Below, piece by piece: positions 60,001 through 64,000 of a stretch of 64,000 nt of DNA. A program made the position numbers and the translations under genes. Origin of the DNA: Amia ocellicauda (lineage: Eukaryota > Chordata > Actinopteri > Amiiformes > Amiidae). The stretch spans positions 26,331,727 to 26,395,726 of the forward strand of contig NC_089863.1 of NCBI RefSeq assembly GCF_036373705.1. The letters run 5' to 3'. Below the pieces are notes generated by a model, which saw only the letters and a list, made by a program, of their open reading frames with translations, did not search any database and was not told where the DNA came from. The stretch's first letter is position 1, and every line of letters begins with the position of its first letter.

Positions 60001-63000
60001 AAAATTATCTATTTCGAAGTTTTTAACGGTGCGTTTCCATGTCCGCTTCCGTGATGGGATTTGCCAAGGCCTATAAACCCCTCAACTGAATCCTTGCGCT
60101 CAAAAACTGGCAAAAGGAGTTGTATTTGCCAGGAGCTGCATTTCCGAAAAAGTCCCTGCCCGTCTGCAGCTTGGTCCTTCGGAGAAATGTTTTGGCTGAG
60201 GGTTTCGGAGTTATTTATTTTTTTCTTCCATTTTTCTTTCCAACAAGTCTTCCTTTTAGAATCTGTTGAGTTATCTTCATTTTGTATTACTTTGCTTTGA
60301 ACACAGTTGTCAAGTGCGTGACCTCACTCACGCAGTGTTTGTCTCAAGACGTAACTTAAAGCCTTAAAAGAGCTTGGGTTTCAGACCGGGCCGTTCGGAA
60401 CCTCTTTGAGGAACACAAAGGCACCAGTTACCGACGGCCGTTCTGGCATGTCGAAACGAGGTACGGGATCCGAGTTGGTGCTTTACCCCATGCCGGGTAA
60501 AAGGAGAAAAGCGTTTCATCCAACCTGAAGCGGGTCTGGGTCGGGTGCTGCACCCGCTTCTCGAAATGAATTGGTCACATGGTTGATTTATGCTGATTTA
60601 GAATTTAATGTGAATAAAAGTGCTGTGAAAAGACACCCCCCCGTTGACTTTCATTCAGTGATTCGACAAACTAGAAAGCATGTGTTTTGTTGACACACGA
60701 GGTGGTTTGTGATTTGATTTACTCCGTCTGGAAGCTTTGTAAGTGTATATATTTGCAAACAATTCACACATTTGTTGAAGTCTTGCTACCCACACAGAAC
60801 AACCATATATTGCCTTGGTTGATAAAGGTGCTGGAAGTGACTTCACTCCACAGTATTTTCACGGCTGATTGTATGCACTGCGTTTTGATTCTGTCGAGTG
60901 GATCAACGCCCTGATTTCCGCCTAAAACAAATGTCGGCAACTGTCTGTTCCTGGAGTTGGTCACTGACCAGCTCCCAAAGCACCCTAGGAATGTATAAGG
61001 TGTCAGTGAATGTCCAAACCATTAGGGAGAACAACATCATTACTCCAGACATACATGACCTTGTGTCCAAGACGTTACGCACATTTGACTTTTTTTTTTA
61101 AGGATGGCCCGAATGAGCAACCGTAGAAAATCGGTTTCAGCATCAGATTTTTCTAGAAACATGACGGAAAAGACTTGACTTTGAGATTGTCAGATAACCT
61201 TGTCCACCCTTTGGCCATCTCCACCCTAAGAAGAAGTATAAAATAAATAGATGTTCTTCACGCTGTAACACTGAGCCTCGGGCAGAGTCGTCGCTTTGAG
61301 GGTGTTTTTCAAACTGAAATTCTCTTACCAAGAGCCTCTCTCGATCAGTGAATGTCCTTGAGCATCCTTGCTGCACCCCGTGTTTGCCGTTAAGTATTTG
61401 GGCAGAGAAGAGTGATAATCCTGAACTACTCATCTCTGAATTTGGTATTCCCGCCTGGCACCTCAGGATCTGGCGTTTGATGATTGAAATTCAAGCTGTG
61501 GGTTGTTCAAAGTGATACCCATCCCCCATCCACACGATCTGACAGCACAGAAATCAAAGACTGGATATTCAGGGTCGATTGCTCCATTACAGGATCAAAT
61601 TAAATTAAAAACAAATCTACTTCGATTAAGTATTTGGTAAATTCCATTACTGGAGACAAGACAAGTGAGTTGAAAGCACTTCATGACCAAAAGAGAAGCG
61701 GGGGATGCTTTTAAGGTCGTCTTTAAAGGGCACCTGTAGTTAATATGATCAAAGGGTTAAAATTGCAATGGCCAGTGTCGATTCCAGTCTTGATATTGGT
61801 ATTTTTCCCTCTCTGGGTGTCGTTTTGCTACATAGTCAACCGCTTTTATTCGTGCTTTTGCCTCGTCGAATTTTGACAGTTTCCCTGAGGAATTCTGCCC
61901 AGATGCACTTGAGGGATATCTGTACGAACCACTGATTAGATTAGTCCCATTTAGTCAAGAATTATCCTGACGGAGAAGTCGCCGGAACAAAAGCTCCTAG
62001 TCTCCTAGACTGTACGGCACCACAATCTTTGACACGAGCGCGTATCCGCCAGAATATTGTCACACCCGAGTGTAACACGACTCGATTTTTTCCGCAGACG
62101 GGGAGGCAGTATCGCCTAATGCCTGACCTCATACTCATGACTGTCTCATTGAAGACACTTAGTGCATTGAGAGTCACTGGCAGTGCGGGATTGATCATTT
62201 TACCCCTGTGGTTCATTTCGACTACTGGTGTGCTTTAAAACACACGGGGAATATTTTGTGGACGCGATCGGGATCTGCTTTTCAGACCCTGCAGAATCTC
62301 TCACTCCAGATGTCGCCGTTCGGCTCGGTATATGAGCAGTAAAGTAACTAATCCCACATGGTTCGTGTGCGAGCTTCTGCAGGATGTCCCATTATCTTGG
62401 GAAAAAAAAAGCCTGCATATATACGCGAATAAATAAAATAATCCAGGTTTATAGACGACTAGGCTGTGATTTGTGGGTTTCAGGGAGGTTATCGTACTCT
62501 AGAAATAACCTGTGGCTGCTTTTATGCATGTGCATCCCAACGGCATTGCTTTCGAGCTGATGCTAACTGGCTTAGGGCTGGTGTCCCGGCTCAAATCCCT
62601 GGCTGTCTGACACGCACCGGCTCTGAAGAGAGATACCGTTCGACGTCTACTTTCGCTGCATCCCGAAGCACTGTGATCTTCTTACCTAGCCGGGACGAAT
62701 TAAACTTTAATCGCAATCTATTAATATCTTGTTGCAAAATAAAATGGTTATTTTTTTATCTGCACATTTGTTTCCTGGCTTAATAATAGCCACACTTTTA
62801 CAGAGGTGCCAGTCACCCTTTGAAGTCGACCAGACTAAACCTTAACCCAACCAGCCGCGCCGACCTTTTCTTTCCCAGCTGAACGTCGGCTGCTGGCAGA
62901 TCGCATTTCTTAGGAAGACCGAGATCTGAGCTGATATTTTAAAGCTGCGATTCGTTCTGTTAGGGGGTCCAGAAATTGGGCAAGACGCCTACAGAAATAT

Positions 63001-64000
63001 CCCGAGCTAAAGCAGATCAACGTGCTTGATTTACCGGCACAAAGCCAGAACAAAAAGCAACAAGATCCAAACAAGGGAGTCTGGGGATGTGGTAGTTACA
63101 GTTTTATGACGTATTATGCAACCAGTGTTGGCTTTCAAAGCTTCAAAGATGTATATGTGTCTCACCAGTCTTCCCTCTTGATAAGATAGTTGTCTCTCTC
63201 TCCCACCTGCTTTGAAGACCTGGAGTAAATCAAAAGATTGCAACCCACCAATTTGGAAAAGACGCAGGTCAGAAACCCAAACAAACAACAAAAAAGTACC
63301 GACTCGCCTAAATACTTAAAAGCTGGCCCCAGGTCTTTACTTAGCTGAAACGTTTTAAGACGTATCGAGTAAGTGGTGTGTGTTTCTTCCAAGTCTTAAC
63401 TGTTGTTGTCTTTTTGGTTCGAGTGGCTCTCTTTGCGGCCGTTGCGTGGCTGTGTGTCGTCAGCGTGTCTTTTGTCGTCCTGCAGCTTGCAAAGGGATAT
63501 ACGGATTAAATTTGGTCAGCCAGTCACTACCGTAAAACCCTGGCGACAGTGGGTGTCCGTGCAAGTTTAAAAAAAAAGTCTGTGTGATGTTTTGCATAAC
63601 TTGATTGTTCATGGCGGGTGTGGGGGGTTAAAAAAAAAAAAATTGAAAAGACGAAATGCAAATAAACCTTCCTGTCTGCTGGTGTGTGATGAAAAGACTC
63701 CGTTTAGTGTTGTTCGATCTGCTGTGCTGCTTTTTCAGAGCATGCAAAGGAGAAACCATGGTTTACAGTATTTTTAGCACGGATTTTCCTTTCATGTACG
63801 CGAAGATGAACAAGGCAAAACGAAATAAAGAATTAATTTATACAAGCTCTTCTCTGTGTGGTTGGCTTCCTTTCTCTCTTCTCCTTCGCCTCTCCGATCC
63901 GGCCCCAAAACATGAAAGTCGGGACCGTGAGGCGAGGGAATCGCAATAGTCACAAACGTGTGCGTCGAGTCCTGGCGTGATTCGGACCGCACGAATTTGG
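57038..64000 (+). other. PLEKHO1 downstream region, repeat-poor
   Basis: No gene, transposon or long simple repeat was recognised in 7 kb. AATAAA signals occur near 57,457, 59,133, 60,613, 62,428, 62,737 and at 63,824. It could be a long 3' UTR plus flanking regulatory DNA; this is not shown by the sequence alone. Confidence 0.4.
63824..63829 (+). promoter_or_regulatory. Distal candidate poly(A) signal
   Basis: AATAAA followed after about 25 bp by a GU/U-rich stretch (ctgtgtggttggcttccttt), a good sequence context for cleavage. It would end a ~6.8 kb 3' UTR if used by PLEKHO1. Confidence 0.3.

Overview
The window is vertebrate nuclear DNA. It carries three intron-containing genes, all on the + strand, with GT-AG introns, CpG-rich exons, many simple repeats and several eukaryotic transposon families. 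The most likely source is a ray-finned fish. The evidence is a tRNA-derived SINE with a 'CGCCCTGGATAAGGGCGTC' type tail, decayed Tc1/mariner, hAT-like, CR1-like and other LINE copies, and a TTAATT-rich foldback family. A non-teleost such as gar, bowfin or sturgeon is my guess from repeat flavour; I cannot prove it.

Layout. 1-1,345: decayed LINE 3' end, followed by a retroposon tail. 2,983-5,723: retinol dehydrogenase 11/12/13-like SDR gene (six exons seen, 5' exon not found), with a 3' UTR probably reaching about 7,090. 7,759-7,818: VPS45 promoter with a ZNF143-type site and two ETS-like sites. 7,986-30,603: VPS45, 15 coding exons, 570 codons, complete. 30,604-39,483: 3' UTR and repeat-bearing intergenic DNA. 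39,484-57,037: PLEKHO1, six coding exons, 404 codons, complete. 57,038-64,000: repeat-poor DNA that may include a long PLEKHO1 3' UTR.

The genes are not an operon and share no pathway. VPS45 is a Sec1/Munc18 protein for endosome/TGN SNARE fusion, PLEKHO1 is a PH-domain signalling adaptor, and the SDR acts on retinoids or other lipids/aldehydes. VPS45 followed by PLEKHO1 in the same orientation matches the human 1q21.2 order as I know it, so this looks like conserved synteny. All splice joins of VPS45 and PLEKHO1 keep frame, with no sign of pseudogenisation.

I found no previously undescribed gene system. The most unusual signals are structural: kilobase-scale purine and pyrimidine tracts of opposite sense around VPS45 exons 12 and 13; a ~110 bp inverted-repeat pair 1.8 kb apart in intron 13; a Tc1/mariner element nested inside an older inverted-repeat element; an hAT-like MITE with target-site duplication; and a seven-copy foldback family, including one long near-perfect hairpin in an SDR intron.
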